DNA of 64,000 nucleotides from Pseudoalteromonas rubra (GCF_000238295.3 NZ_AHCD03000039.1:1-64000); one strand, 5' to 3'. Positions 8,639 through 18,128 are shown, numbered from the stretch's first letter. Notes: a model not told the origin generated them from the sequence alone. Numbers and translations: made by a program.

Positions 8639-10219
8639 TTATAAGTAGTTGCGCTCGAATTTACTGGTCAGTCGTGTTGCACCCCTTGTAAACATAACAA
8701 GGCAGAGCAAGATAAAGACAATCCCCCAAACCCATTTATTTCCATGCTGACTATACCAGCTGTCCCCGCGCATCAGTTTCACGTCCAGCAACATTGTCTC
8801 CTCTACAAACTGAGGCAAGGTGTGCTGTGTCTGACTGAGTGGATCATAAATCCCGCTGATCCCATTGTTGGTTACCCGAACCAGAGGGCGTTGTAGTTCC
8901 AGCGCGCGCATCCGGGCAATTTGCATATGCTGATGCGGGCCGTGTGAATCCCCAAACCAGGCATCATTGCTGACGGTAAAGAGAATATCAGACTGACTGG
9001 TGTAGTTGTTTCTGACCAGTTCACTGAAGGCAATTTCGTAGCAGATAGCAGGCAGAACATGTAACCCATTAGCTATCAGGTTTGCTTGCTGTGCGTCACC
9101 CCGGGAGAAGGAAGACATGGCCAGATTGAACAGGGGGGCAACCGGCCGCAACCACTTTTCAAAAGGAACAAACTCTCCGATGGGGAGCAGCTGATGTTTT
9201 TGATAGCGATTTGTGTGCAGGTACTGATAATGACCCTGCTCGTCGTCTGCCTGTTGCTTACCCACGACAATCAGGGTGTTGTAAACATTGCGGGTGTCGA
9301 ACTGATAATCAGGAATGCCCGTGATTAACGCGCTCTGATTGAAAGCCGCGGCTTTGTCCAGGTTGTGTAAAAAGTCGAAGGCTAAGTCTTCAAGCTCCGG
9401 AATAGCTGCTTCGGGCCAGACAACCAGATCAGCTTGTTGCCACAATGGCCGGGTCATATCCTGGTATTTTGACATGGTCGGCCAGAATTGCTCTGGTTCC
9501 CAGCGCAGGCTTTGTTGAATATTGCCCTGAACCAATAAGATACGGGTTTGCTCGCCCGTGTATTCAACCGGGTTGTTTGTCGTGTGAGTCACAACAGAGA
9601 GTACTGACAGAGGCAGCAGGGCGAACACAGTTAATTGATAGCACTTATGCCGAAGCAGATAATATAGCAGCGCACCAAACAACACACACACCAGAGTCAG
9701 GCCAAACTCACCAATCCAGGGCGCGAGCATGTTCAGCGGTGAGTCGGTCTGACTATAGCCAAAACTGAGCCAGGGGAACCCGGTCAGTAAAGTACCGCGT
9801 AGATATTCAAATATCGCAAATCCGCTTAGCAGCAGCGCTACACGTTGCCAGGGCTTATCTGAGAAGCGTGTCGCCAGCGCGAAGGCCAGCGCAGGATAAA
9901 TAGCCAGATAGGCACAGAGCAGGCCCATTAATAACAGCGAAGCAGGTAAAGGCAAACCACCGAACTGCGCAATGGACACATGCACCCAGCTTATCCCGGC
10001 CGCAAACCAGCCAAAGCCAAATAAAAAACCATATTTAGCGGATTGTTTACTAGATGATTGATCGGTGACAAAACACGCAACTGCGAGTGCAACGAAGGTG
10101 ATGGGCCAGAGCCCAAACGGAGCATAACTGAAAGTCAGTGAGGCACCGCTTAGCAGTGCCAGCCACGTAAACTTGTCAGTAAGTAGGGGGGTGAGTTTAT
10201 TCGAAAACGTCTTCAACAT
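8639..10219 (-). CDS. lnt: Apolipoprotein N-acyltransferase
   Basis: Transfers the third acyl chain from phospholipid to the N-terminal cysteine of lipoproteins in the inner membrane. At 526 residues it is close to the E. coli length. About six to eight N-terminal membrane helices precede a nitrilase-type domain (about residues 225-490), and one helix closes the protein. The catalytic triad is recognisable: Glu in VVWPEAAIPELE, Lys in YQKHQLLPIGEF, Cys in PAICYEIAFSEL. The ATG at 10219 overlaps the end of corC by 23 bases. It is the last gene of the leftward ybeZ-ybeY-corC-lnt unit, an order shared with many gammaproteobacteria. Confidence 0.97.
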   Translation of the reverse strand: MLKTFSNKLTPLLTDKFTWLALLSGASLTFSYAPFGLWPITFVALAVACFVTDQSSSKQSAKYGFLFGFGWFAAGISWVHVSIAQFGGLPLPASLLLMGLLCAYLAIYPALAFALATRFSDKPWQRVALLLSGFAIFEYLRGTLLTGFPWLSFGYSQTDSPLNMLAPWIGEFGLTLVCVLFGALLYYLLRHKCYQLTVFALLPLSVLSVVTHTTNNPVEYTGEQTRILLVQGNIQQSLRWEPEQFWPTMSKYQDMTRPLWQQADLVVWPEAAIPELEDLAFDFLHNLDKAAAFNQSALITGIPDYQFDTRNVYNTLIVVGKQQADDEQGHYQYLHTNRYQKHQLLPIGEFVPFEKWLRPVAPLFNLAMSSFSRGDAQQANLIANGLHVLPAICYEIAFSELVRNNYTSQSDILFTVSNDAWFGDSHGPHQHMQIARMRALELQRPLVRVTNNGISGIYDPLSQTQHTLPQFVEETMLLDVKLMRGDSWYSQHGNKWVWGIVFILLCLVMFTRGATRLTSKFERNYL

Positions 10220-11075
10220 GTTCGGTTTTTGGCATCGTCACCTGTAACTGCAAAATGCGGCGATTGTCCGAATTGGTGACCTTGAATTGCAAGGGAGCAA
10301 TGTCAATGGTTTCGCCGCGGCTTGGCATATGGCCAAATGCATGCAAGATGATCCCGCCTATGGTGTCTGCTTCCTGCGTGTCATACTCCGTCTTGAAGTA
10401 CTCGTTAAACTCATCCAGTGGCGTCAGAGCCTGAACGTTAAACACGTGCTTAGATAACTGACGGATAGCCTGTTGCTCGTCTTCATTATCGTGTTCATCT
10501 TCGATTTCACCGACGATTGTCTCAAGAATGTCTTCAATGGTCACCAGGCCTGAAACGCCTCCGTACTCATCAATGACAATGGCCATGTGGTAGCGCTTTT
10601 GCCGAAACTCATTGAGCAGTGCATCAACACGTTTACTTTCAGGAACCACAACCGCCGGACGCAGGTACTCGCGGATGGTAGGTAATTCACTGTCACGCTG
10701 AACAATCAGGGGTAACAGATCTTTGGCCAGCAAAATGCCTTCGACATGATCTTTGTCTTCGCAAATGACCGGGAAACGCGAATGGCTGGATTCAACCATT
10801 GCGGGTAACTGCGACTCCAGGTCCTGATCAATATCCAGCGTCACCATTTGTGAACGCGGGATCATGATGTCGCGGACTTTTAATTCAGAAACACTGAGTA
10901 CGCCTTCCATCATGTCTTTGGTTTCAGGATCGATCAGGGCTCTTTCCTGTGCGTCGGCAATTACCTCTACCAACTCTTCTTTGTTTTGGGGTTCCCCTTG
11001 CAGCATCTGTGTGATGCGTCCCAGCCAGGTCTTGCTAGAAGAACCCTGACTACTTTGCGAGTTTTCGTCGCTCAT
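10197..11075 (-). CDS. corC: CorC/YbeX family CBS-domain protein
   Basis: A 292-residue cytoplasmic protein of the CorC/YbeX/TlyC family. It has an acidic N-terminus, two CBS domains (about residues 66-190, with RDIMIPRSQMVTL and a VIDEYGGVSGLVTIEDILE stretch) and a CorC/HlyC C-terminal domain (about 205-285). Members have been linked to Mg/Co efflux and to ribosome homeostasis. The E. coli orthologue lies in the same position before lnt. The ATG at 11075 is 22 bases downstream of the ybeY stop codon. Confidence 0.93.
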   Translation of the reverse strand: MSDENSQSSQGSSSKTWLGRITQMLQGEPQNKEELVEVIADAQERALIDPETKDMMEGVLSVSELKVRDIMIPRSQMVTLDIDQDLESQLPAMVESSHSRFPVICEDKDHVEGILLAKDLLPLIVQRDSELPTIREYLRPAVVVPESKRVDALLNEFRQKRYHMAIVIDEYGGVSGLVTIEDILETIVGEIEDEHDNEDEQQAIRQLSKHVFNVQALTPLDEFNEYFKTEYDTQEADTIGGIILHAFGHMPSRGETIDIAPLQFKVTNSDNRRILQLQVTMPKTEHVEDVFE

Positions 11076-11097
11076 TGCGGTGTGTTACTCCAGTCGG

Positions 11098-11556
11098 TTA
11101 AACGTCATCTCGATATGGGTCAGCAATGCCCAGATCGGCTAAGAATTCTTTTTCAAGACTTTCCATTTCATCGGCGTCCTGTTCATTTATATGGTCAAAG
11201 CCCAACAAATGCAAGCACCCGTGTACCACCATATGGGCAAAATGATCGTGGAAAGTTTTTTCCTGTTCTTCGGCCTCTCGAAAAACAATCTGAGGACAAA
11301 TAATTAGGTCGCCAACCAGTGGTAGTTCAATTCCAGGCGGTGCTTCGAAAGGGAATGACAGCACATTGGTGGGCTTGTCTTTGCCACGATATTGGCTGTT
11401 CAGCTCCTGGCTTTCCGCTTCATCTGCAATTCGGATAGTGACTTCGGCCTCTTCCTTATACGCAAGCAATGCTTTTTCGGCCCACAGCTGAAATTGCTCA
11501 GCCGAGGGTAAGTTGGCGAATTCACTGGCGACCTGTAGATCTACCTCAAGCGACAT
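11098..11556 (-). CDS. ybeY: Endoribonuclease YbeY
   Basis: Zinc-dependent endoribonuclease involved in 16S rRNA 3' maturation and ribosome quality control. The 152 residues match the family length. The metal site is intact: His112, His116 and His122 in HGCLHLLGFDH. Arg57 (in QYRGKDKPTNVLSF) is the conserved basic residue region. The start codon overlaps the ybeZ stop codon by one base (TAATG), so translation is coupled with the PhoH-like ATPase. Confidence 0.97.
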   Translation of the reverse strand: MSLEVDLQVASEFANLPSAEQFQLWAEKALLAYKEEAEVTIRIADEAESQELNSQYRGKDKPTNVLSFPFEAPPGIELPLVGDLIICPQIVFREAEEQEKTFHDHFAHMVVHGCLHLLGFDHINEQDADEMESLEKEFLADLGIADPYRDDV

Positions 11557-12638
11557 TAGGAGCGCTCCTCGTTGTTGGTATCTGATTGTGTATTTGCAGG
11601 CGTGGTATTGGCCTGTGCCTGTAATCTTGCCTGTTGTTTATTAAACTTTTCCTTTCGCTCAGCTTCTTCTTTTTTCTCGTAGGCTTCAACAATGCGCGCT
11701 ACAACGGGATGACGCACGACATCGTGAGATTTAAAGAAGTTAAACGAAATCTCGTCTACCTCACCCAGCACGTCAATGGCGTGGCGCAGACCAGAGCGCG
11801 CACCGCGTGGTAAATCCACCTGAGTGATGTCACCGGTGATCACGGCTTTCGAGTTAAAGCCAATCCGGGTCAGGAACATCTTCATCTGCTCTGTGGTGGT
11901 GTTTTGACTTTCATCCAGAATAATAAAGGCGTCGTTCAGTGTTCGACCACGCATGTAAGCCAATGGCGCAACTTCTATCACGTTCTTTTCGATCAGACGC
12001 TCGACCTTTTCAAAGCCCAACATCTCAAACAGAGCATCGTAAAGCGGACGTAAGTAAGGGTCTATTTTTTGTGTCAGGTCGCCAGGTAAGAAACCCAGCT
12101 TTTCACCTGCTTCAACAGCTGGACGAGTCAACAGAATACGACGAATTTCCTGACGTTCCAGGGCATCTACCGCCGCCGCTACTGCCAGGTAGGTTTTACC
12201 TGTCCCTGCCGGACCGATACCAAAACAGATGTCATGGGTCAGAATATTGGCTACATACTGGCTTTGGTTGGGGTTGCGAGGTTTAACCACACCACGGCGT
12301 GTTTTGATAAAGACTTCTTTTTCCCACACATCCGGGGCTTCCTGCTCCAGGCAGTTGGCCTCAGTGATAGCCAAATGAACCTGGTCTGGCTCAATATCGA
12401 CAAACTTGCCGCGTACGGGCTGAGTTTCTACATACAGGGATTTCAAAATGTCGACAGCAGCCTTAGCCACAACCGGTTGGCCGGTGACTTTGAACCAGTT
12501 ATCTCTGTGGGTAATTTCAATGCCCAGACGACGTTCAATTTGCTTCAGGTTGTCATCAAAAGGCCCGCATAAAGAAGATAGGCGGTGATTGTCGGAGGGT
12601 TCCAGATAAAATTCGATATTCTTGACTTGGTTACTCAA
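11556..12638 (-). CDS. ybeZ: PhoH-like ATPase YbeZ
   Basis: A 360-residue P-loop ATPase thought to work with YbeY in rRNA processing. An N-terminal KH-like region (about residues 1-100) precedes the PhoH domain. Walker A is GPAGTGKT at 142-149 and Walker B is AFIILDESQN at about 237-246. The C-terminal 40 residues are Lys/Glu/Gln-rich and probably disordered. It is the first gene of the leftward unit. A hairpin lies between it and the upstream miaB stop codon, so expression may come partly from miaB read-through and partly from its own promoter. Confidence 0.95.
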   Translation of the reverse strand: MSNQVKNIEFYLEPSDNHRLSSLCGPFDDNLKQIERRLGIEITHRDNWFKVTGQPVVAKAAVDILKSLYVETQPVRGKFVDIEPDQVHLAITEANCLEQEAPDVWEKEVFIKTRRGVVKPRNPNQSQYVANILTHDICFGIGPAGTGKTYLAVAAAVDALERQEIRRILLTRPAVEAGEKLGFLPGDLTQKIDPYLRPLYDALFEMLGFEKVERLIEKNVIEVAPLAYMRGRTLNDAFIILDESQNTTTEQMKMFLTRIGFNSKAVITGDITQVDLPRGARSGLRHAIDVLGEVDEISFNFFKSHDVVRHPVVARIVEAYEKKEEAERKEKFNKQQARLQAQANTTPANTQSDTNNEERS

Positions 12639-12657
12639 AACAACTTCCTAATAACAA

Positions 12658-12679
12658 GACGCCAGCATCAGCTGGCGTC
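12658..12679 (-). terminator. Hairpin between miaB and ybeZ, possible attenuator
   Basis: A nine-pair perfect stem (GACGCCAGC/GCTGGCGTC) with an ATCA loop. In the leftward direction it is followed by only a short T-rich stretch (TTGTTATTA). It could terminate miaB transcription weakly or act as a processing stem. Confidence 0.5.
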
Positions 12680-12691
12680 GAAATTCCAAGA

Positions 12692-14125
12692 CTAAGGTGT
12701 AAAGGTCGCAACACCCAGTTCATTGGCTTCTGGTTCTGCTGGTGCACGGTTTAAGATATCCGAAGGTGCAACATCGCGGCGCAAGTCCATCTCAGCTTCG
12801 GTTCTGATCAGTTCACCACGCAATGAATTGGGCAGCGCCTCAGTGATACGTACGTCAACGAACTGACCGATCACTGAGTGTGGACCTTCAAAATTCACAA
12901 CCCGGTTATTCTCGGTGCGACCGCGTAACTCCATTGGGTTCTTTTTCGAAGGACCTTCAACCAGGATGCGTTGCTCAGTGTCATGCATTTTACGGCTGAT
13001 GTCCTGTGCCATCTGATTGATGCGATTTTGCAGCAAGTACAAACGCTCTTTCTTTTCTTGCTCGGTTACATCATCAGGCAGGTCGGATGCTGGCGTACCT
13101 GGACGAGCTGAATAGATAAAGCTGAAGCTCATATCAAAGCCAATGTCGTTGATCAGATTCATAGTCGCTTCGAAATCCGCTTTGCTTTCTCCCGGGAAAC
13201 CAATGATGAAGTCTGAGCTCATGCTTAGGTTCGGGCGGATCTTACGCAGTTTGCGGATAGTAGATTTGTACTCCAGCGCCGTATGGCCACGCTTCATCAG
13301 GTTCAAAATGCGATCTGAGCCACTTTGAACCGGTAAGTGCAGGTGATCTACCAGTTCTGGTACGTCTGCGTATGCATCGATGATGTCAGGTGTAAACTCA
13401 ACCGGGTGTGAGGTGGTGTACCGAATGCGGTCGATGCCATCGATGGCCGCGACAAAGCGCAGCAGATCAGAGAAATAGCAAATTTCGCCATCATGCATTT
13501 CACCGCGATAGGCGTTTACGTTTTGACCCAGCAGGTTCACCTCACGCACACCTTGCTCTGCCAGTTGCGCAACTTCAAGTAAAACATCATCAAGAGGACG
13601 GCTCACTTCCTCACCCCGCGTATAAGGTACAACGCAGAAAGTACAGTATTTAGAGCAGCCTTCCATAATGGATACGAACGCACTCGGGCCTTCAGCTTTT
13701 GGCTCTGGCAGGCGATCGAACTTTTCGATTTCCGGGAATGAAATATCGACCACAGAGCCTTGCTTGCTTTGGACCTGTTTAATCATTTCAGGCAGGCGGT
13801 GCAAAGTTTGCGGACCGAAAACGATATCAACAAATGGCGCACGTTGGCGGATTGTGTCGCCTTCCTGTGAAGCCACACAACCACCGACACCGATGACCAG
13901 ATCTGGATTATCGTCTTTTAGCAACTTCCAGCGGCCCAGTTGGTGAAATACTTTTTCCTGTGCTTTTTCACGAATTGAACAGGTATTGAGTAGGATCACA
14001 TCCGCTTGTTCAGCTTCTTCTGTCAGCTGATAGCCATTGGTGGAGTCAAGCAGATCCGCCATTTTCTGGGAGTCATACTCGTTCATCTGACAGCCCCAGG
14101 TTTTGATATGCAACTTTTTACTCAT
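12692..14125 (-). CDS. miaB: tRNA-2-methylthio-N6-isopentenyladenosine synthase MiaB
   Basis: Radical-SAM methylthiotransferase that adds the 2-methylthio group to i6A37 in tRNAs reading UNN codons. At 477 residues it is typical. The UPF0004 domain cysteines are Cys12, Cys49 and Cys83. The radical-SAM cluster is Cys157, Cys161 and Cys164 (CSKYCTFC). A TRAM domain follows at about residues 375-440. The C-terminal 30 residues are an unconserved tail. It is divergent from ubiF, as in E. coli, with a tRNA operon beyond ubiF. Confidence 0.97.
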   Translation of the reverse strand: MSKKLHIKTWGCQMNEYDSQKMADLLDSTNGYQLTEEAEQADVILLNTCSIREKAQEKVFHQLGRWKLLKDDNPDLVIGVGGCVASQEGDTIRQRAPFVDIVFGPQTLHRLPEMIKQVQSKQGSVVDISFPEIEKFDRLPEPKAEGPSAFVSIMEGCSKYCTFCVVPYTRGEEVSRPLDDVLLEVAQLAEQGVREVNLLGQNVNAYRGEMHDGEICYFSDLLRFVAAIDGIDRIRYTTSHPVEFTPDIIDAYADVPELVDHLHLPVQSGSDRILNLMKRGHTALEYKSTIRKLRKIRPNLSMSSDFIIGFPGESKADFEATMNLINDIGFDMSFSFIYSARPGTPASDLPDDVTEQEKKERLYLLQNRINQMAQDISRKMHDTEQRILVEGPSKKNPMELRGRTENNRVVNFEGPHSVIGQFVDVRITEALPNSLRGELIRTEAEMDLRRDVAPSDILNRAPAEPEANELGVATFTP

Positions 14126-14451
14126 TGAAATAATGCCTCGTTTTCAACTCGGTGAATAGCACGATGTGCGACGCTAAAACAACTAATGTCACTAAGCCGA
14201 CCCGCTCATCTCCTGAATCAATACAGAGCATAGCCTGTATCCTTGCCAGGATCTTGCGTGAAATTAGTTTAAAGGACGCGTATTTTATATGACCTAATGA
14301 CACTAGCCAAGTATAGTTTTTAACTTTAAAAACCAAGATCAAGGCATCTTGTATTTGCTCAGCTACAATATGCAGGGCAATAAACCTTTCAGAACGAATT
14401 GGGTTACAATAGCGGGATATAACTTAGCAAGTTGAACTAAGGAAAAAGGGT
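14126..14451. other. Divergent promoter region between miaB and ubiF
   Basis: 326 bases between two genes read outward. A TACAAT hexamer just before the ubiF start region (about 14405-14410) is a possible -10 element. A short leftward open frame overlapping the miaB start has no binding site and no family resemblance, so I do not call it. Confidence 0.45.
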
Positions 14452-15615
14452 ATGAAAAACAAAGTGCTGATAGTCGGTGGTGGCATGGTTGGCGCAGCAG
14501 CTGCCGTGAAGCTCGCACAGCAAGGTCTGGCAGTCACAGTGCTCGAAACGCACCCATTGGATGCCATGCAGGCACTGACAGACGATACCATTGATATTCG
14601 AGTCTCTGCCATTAATCGCTTTTCAGAAGCCTTGCTGGATGAGCTACAGGCAATGCCGATGCTTCGCAATGCCAGGCTGGCACCGTATCAACAGCTCGAA
14701 GCGTATGAGCAGGAAAATAACAGCCTGTTATTTGATTGCGAGGAGCTGGCTACAACGCATTTAGGCCACATTGTTGAAAACCGTCTTATCCAGGCCAGTT
14801 TATGGGCACAATTCGAACGCCTTGGCATTCAGGTCGAGCAGGTTTCTGGTACGCCTCAGGCAATCAAGCAAGATACTGATTCGGTTGAGTTGATTTACCC
14901 GGAGCAAAGCTATCAGGCCGATTTACTCTTAGCTGCTGACGGAGGGCGCTCTGTGGCACGCAAACTGGCTGGCATTGGGGTGACCGGTTGGCAATATCAG
15001 CAGCATTGTATGGGTGTGCTGATCAAACTGGATGCGCCGCAGCAGGTAAAAACCTGGCAGCAGTTTAAGCCGTCCGGGCCAATTGCCTTTTTGCCTATGC
15101 AATACCCGTACGCCAATCTGATCTGGTATCACCATGGCAATGAGCTGGCGCAGATGAAGGCGTTATCGAATGCACAGTTAAAGGAGGAGATACAAAATCA
15201 CTTCTTCGATTTACCCGGTGAGTTTGAAGTGTTGCAAAGCGCGGTATTTCCGTTAGCCAGACAACATGCTAATCAATACCATCAGGGGCGCGTTGCCTTG
15301 ATTGGCGACTCAGCACATACCATCAATCCACTGGCCGGGCAGGGGGTGAATTTAGGATTCAAAGATGTGGCTGCGCTGGCCAGCGTACTGGAAGGCGCTG
15401 ACGACATTGGTAACGCCGCCTTGCTGCGCCGCTATGAGCAGAGCCGTCGTAACGATAACCTGATGATGATGAGTATGATGGATGCGTGTTACTTTGGCTT
15501 CTCTAACGAAATTGCACCATTAAAGCATTTACGCAACCTAGTGTTAAAAGTGGCTAATCATGCCGGTCCAATTAAACGTGAAGTATTGAAACATGCAATG
15601 GGTGGCGTCGTTTAG
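14452..15615 (+). CDS. ubiF: Ubiquinone-biosynthesis FAD monooxygenase (UbiF-like)
   Basis: Flavoprotein hydroxylase of the UbiH/UbiF/COQ6 family, acting on a ring carbon of the ubiquinone precursor. It has 387 residues. The FAD dinucleotide fold is at 7-14 (IVGGGMVG), the DG motif near 172-176 (ADGGRS), and the second FAD motif at 285-293 (GDSAHTINP) followed by AGQGVNLG. Calling it UbiF rather than UbiH rests mainly on its place beside miaB and the Met/Leu/Gln tRNA operon, the same as in E. coli. AAGGAA lies just before the ATG at 14452. Confidence 0.88.
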   Translation: MKNKVLIVGGGMVGAAAAVKLAQQGLAVTVLETHPLDAMQALTDDTIDIRVSAINRFSEALLDELQAMPMLRNARLAPYQQLEAYEQENNSLLFDCEELATTHLGHIVENRLIQASLWAQFERLGIQVEQVSGTPQAIKQDTDSVELIYPEQSYQADLLLAADGGRSVARKLAGIGVTGWQYQQHCMGVLIKLDAPQQVKTWQQFKPSGPIAFLPMQYPYANLIWYHHGNELAQMKALSNAQLKEEIQNHFFDLPGEFEVLQSAVFPLARQHANQYHQGRVALIGDSAHTINPLAGQGVNLGFKDVAALASVLEGADDIGNAALLRRYEQSRRNDNLMMMSMMDACYFGFSNEIAPLKHLRNLVLKVANHAGPIKREVLKHAMGGVV

Positions 15616-15781
15616 ACGTCATTCATGAAACATAAATGGTAGCAAGTATCGATAATAAATTAGCTAAAGCGATTTAAGTTAAAAAAATAGTAAAGATGAA
15701 GACAGAAGACGACCAAAAATATGGACTGCTGAGTCAAGAAATAGTTAAGTGAGTTTGCAAAGAATAATTAAGAAAACTAAA

Positions 15782-15866
15782 TGGTGCGGAAAGAGAGACT
15801 TGAACTCTCACAACCGAAGTTACAGAAACCTGAATCCTGCGCGTCTACCAATTCCGCCACTTCCGC
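15782..15866 (-). tRNA. tRNA-Leu(CAG)
   Basis: 85 nt including encoded CCA. Acceptor GCGGAAG pairs with the 3' strand, with one G-T pair at the base. The anticodon stem-loop is CAGGA-TTCAGGT-TTCTG with anticodon CAG. It has a long variable arm. It is the gene furthest from the array promoter. Confidence 0.93.
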
Positions 15867-15894
15867 ATCGTATATTTAGTTCATCAATGAAAAA

Positions 15895-15927
15895 GAAACC
15901 TGAATCTCATTCGACAACAATCAATTC
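15895..15927 (-). pseudogene. tRNA-Leu(CAG) fragment, decayed
   Basis: A 33-nt piece matching the D-loop to anticodon portion of tRNA-Leu(CAG), with a foreign stretch inserted. It resembles the better-preserved fragment at 16114-16165 and lacks both acceptor strands. Confidence 0.6.
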
Positions 15928-16001
15928 TGAGAATTTCGAAATTTTACATTGATTATATTAGATTTAAGAAAGAAGGGAGATATCAAGAAAAGAGAGTTAA
16001 A

Positions 16002-16086
16002 TGGTGCGGAAAGAGAGACTTGAACTCTCACAACCGAAGTTACAGAAACCTGAATCCTGCGCGTCTACCAATTCCGCCACTTCCGC
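16002..16086 (-). tRNA. tRNA-Leu(CAG)
   Basis: Second copy, 85 nt with CCA, identical by eye to 15782-15866. Confidence 0.93.
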
Positions 16087-16113
16087 ATTAAATCTCTATC
16101 AATACAATGAAAA

Positions 16114-16165
16114 GAAACCTGAATCCTGCGTCTTATTCGACAACATCCAATTCCGCCACTTCCGC
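16114..16165 (-). pseudogene. tRNA-Leu(CAG) 5' half with D-loop insertion
   Basis: Starts with an intact GCGGAAG acceptor strand and D-arm start, then carries about 10 extra bases in the D loop. It resumes with the anticodon arm (CAG anticodon) and stops inside the 3' anticodon stem. There is no variable arm, T arm or CCA, so it cannot fold as a tRNA. Confidence 0.75.
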
Positions 16166-16202
16166 ATCGTATATTTAACTGAATTTTCATCTCTTGAAGA
16201 GA

Positions 16203-16277
16203 TGGCTGGAGTACCAGGATTTGAACCTGGGAATGGCGGGATCAAAACCCGCTGCCTTACCGCTTGGCGATACTCCA
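16203..16277 (-). tRNA. tRNA-Gln(TTG)
   Basis: 75 nt with CCA. Acceptor TGGAGTA/TACTCCA; anticodon arm GCGGG-TTTTGAT-CCCGC, anticodon TTG. Confidence 0.95.
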
Positions 16278-16395
16278 GCAATAATTCAAATCTTGAATCC
16301 AGATAAATCTAAATCGATAATATCCTTCTTCTTAACGCTTGATACTACAGAAATAAAAAGCGTAATCAAGTGTTTTAGTTCTAACTTGAAGAACA

Positions 16396-16480
<85 letters not shown>

Positions 16481-16500
16481 ATATTTTTTCGCTTTGATAT

Positions 16501-16556
16501 TGGAACCTAAATCCAGCGTCTAGTTCAAGACATCTGGCCAATTCCGCCACTTCCGC
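16501..16556 (-). pseudogene. tRNA-Leu(TAG) 5' half with D-loop insertion
   Basis: Same design as 16114-16165 but derived from the TAG gene. The 5' acceptor strand and D-arm start are intact, a D-loop insertion can form a hairpin (CCAG...CTGG around GTCT...AGAC), the anticodon arm carries TAG, then it is truncated. The insert sequence differs from that of the CAG fragment. Confidence 0.75.
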
Positions 16557-16576
16557 ATTTTTTATCTCATAAGAGA

Positions 16577-16651
16577 TGGCTGGAGTACCAGGATTTGAAC
16601 CTGGGAATGGCGGGATCAAAACCCGCTGCCTTACCGCTTGGCGATACTCCA
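16577..16651 (-). tRNA. tRNA-Gln(TTG)
   Basis: 75 nt with CCA; same sequence as 16203-16277, anticodon loop TTTTGAT. Confidence 0.95.
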
Positions 16652-16670
16652 ACGAAAAATCAAACCTAAA

Positions 16671-16756
16671 TGTTGGTCCCAGGATTTGAATCTGGGGGTG
16701 GATGAGTGAGGGATCAAAACCTCTCTCTTCTGTCCTTACCGCTTGGCGATACTCCA
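16671..16756 (-). pseudogene. Decayed tRNA-Gln(TTG) with enlarged anticodon arm
   Basis: The 5' acceptor strand and D arm match tRNA-Gln exactly. About 10 extra bases sit on each side of the anticodon arm, lengthening the stem (AGAGAGG/CCCTC) while keeping the TTTTGAT loop. The T loop is recognisable with one stem change. The 3' acceptor strand no longer pairs and CCA is displaced, so it is not a functional tRNA. Confidence 0.75.
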
Positions 16757-16792
16757 ACGAAAAGTTGATTATTTTAGTTCTTATCGAGAACA

Positions 16793-16877
<85 letters not shown>

Positions 16878-16904
16878 ATAAAATTGTATCTCTCAAAGGA
16901 GAGA

Positions 16905-16979
16905 TGGCTGGAGTACCAGGATTTGAACCTGGGAATGGCGGGATCAAAACCCGCTGCCTTACCGCTTGGCGATACTCCA
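16905..16979 (-). tRNA. tRNA-Gln(TTG)
   Basis: 75 nt with CCA; canonical, anticodon loop TTTTGAT. Confidence 0.95.
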
Positions 16980-17015
16980 ACGAAAAGTTGATTATTTTAG
17001 TTCTTATCGAGAACA

Positions 17016-17100
<85 letters not shown>

Positions 17101-17104
17101 AACG

Positions 17105-17181
17105 TGGTGGCTATGCCCTGATTTGAACAGGGGACCCCATCATTATGAGTGATGTGCTCTAACCAGCTGAGCTACATAGCC
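17105..17181 (-). tRNA. tRNA-Met(CAT), elongator type
   Basis: 77 nt with CCA. Acceptor GGCTATG/CATAGCC; anticodon loop CTCATAA. A paired first acceptor position and no run of three G-C pairs below the anticodon loop point to the elongator rather than initiator tRNA. Confidence 0.92.
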
Positions 17182-17183
17182 AT

Positions 17184-17258
17184 TGGCTGGAGTACCAGGA
17201 TTTGAACCTGGGAATGGCGGGATCAAAACCCGCTGCCTTACCGCTTGGCGATACTCCA
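17184..17258 (-). tRNA. tRNA-Gln(TTG)
   Basis: 75 nt with CCA; last copy with the TTTTGAT loop before the tandem array. Confidence 0.95.
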
Positions 17259-17297
17259 ACGAAATTAAATCTGTTTTAGTTCTGACTTAAAAGAACA

Positions 17298-17382
<85 letters not shown>

Positions 17383-17421
17383 GTCTTGCTAGCTAGATGA
17401 GGTTTTGTAGTAATTAAAGCA

Positions 17422-17498
17422 TGGTGGCTATGCCCTGATTTGAACAGGGGACCCCATCATTATGAGTGATGTGCTCTAACCAGCTGAGCTACATAGCC
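17422..17498 (-). tRNA. tRNA-Met(CAT), array unit 1
   Basis: 77 nt with CCA; identical to the Met gene at 17105. Confidence 0.93.
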
Positions 17499-17500
17499 AT

Positions 17501-17575
17501 TGGCTGGAGTACCAGGATTTGAACCTGGGAATGGCGGGGTCAAAACCCGCTGCCTTACCGCTTGGCGATACTCCA
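17501..17575 (-). tRNA. tRNA-Gln(TTG), array unit 1
   Basis: 75 nt with CCA. The anticodon loop is TTTTGAC, where the four promoter-distal copies have TTTTGAT; all other parts are canonical. Confidence 0.93.
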
Positions 17576-17611
17576 ACGAAAAGTTGATTATTTTAGTTCT
17601 TACCGAGAACA

Positions 17612-17696
<85 letters not shown>

Positions 17697-17735
17697 GTCT
17701 TGCTAGCTAGATGAGGTTTTGTAGTAATTAAAGCA

Positions 17736-17812
17736 TGGTGGCTATGCCCTGATTTGAACAGGGGACCCCATCATTATGAGTGATGTGCTCTAACCAGCTG
17801 AGCTACATAGCC
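17736..17812 (-). tRNA. tRNA-Met(CAT), array unit 2
   Basis: 77 nt with CCA, identical to unit 1. Confidence 0.93.
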
Positions 17813-17814
17813 AT

Positions 17815-17889
17815 TGGCTGGAGTACCAGGATTTGAACCTGGGAATGGCGGGGTCAAAACCCGCTGCCTTACCGCTTGGCGATACTCCA
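17815..17889 (-). tRNA. tRNA-Gln(TTG), array unit 2
   Basis: 75 nt with CCA, loop TTTTGAC as in unit 1. Confidence 0.93.
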
Positions 17890-17925
17890 ACGAAAAGTTG
17901 ATTATTTTAGTTCTTACCGAGAACA

Positions 17926-18010
<85 letters not shown>

Positions 18011-18049
18011 GTCTTGCTAGCTAGATGAGGTTTTGTAGTAATTAAAGCA

Positions 18050-18126
18050 TGGTGGCTATGCCCTGATTTGAACAGGGGACCCCATCATTATGAGTGATGT
18101 GCTCTAACCAGCTGAGCTACATAGCC
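18050..18126 (-). tRNA. tRNA-Met(CAT), array unit 3
   Basis: 77 nt with CCA, identical to unit 1. Confidence 0.93.
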
Positions 18127-18128
18127 AT

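Noticed and set aside
14118..14342. Leftward 74-codon frame upstream of miaB
   Set aside because: It overlaps the miaB start, has no binding site and fills the expected divergent promoter region.
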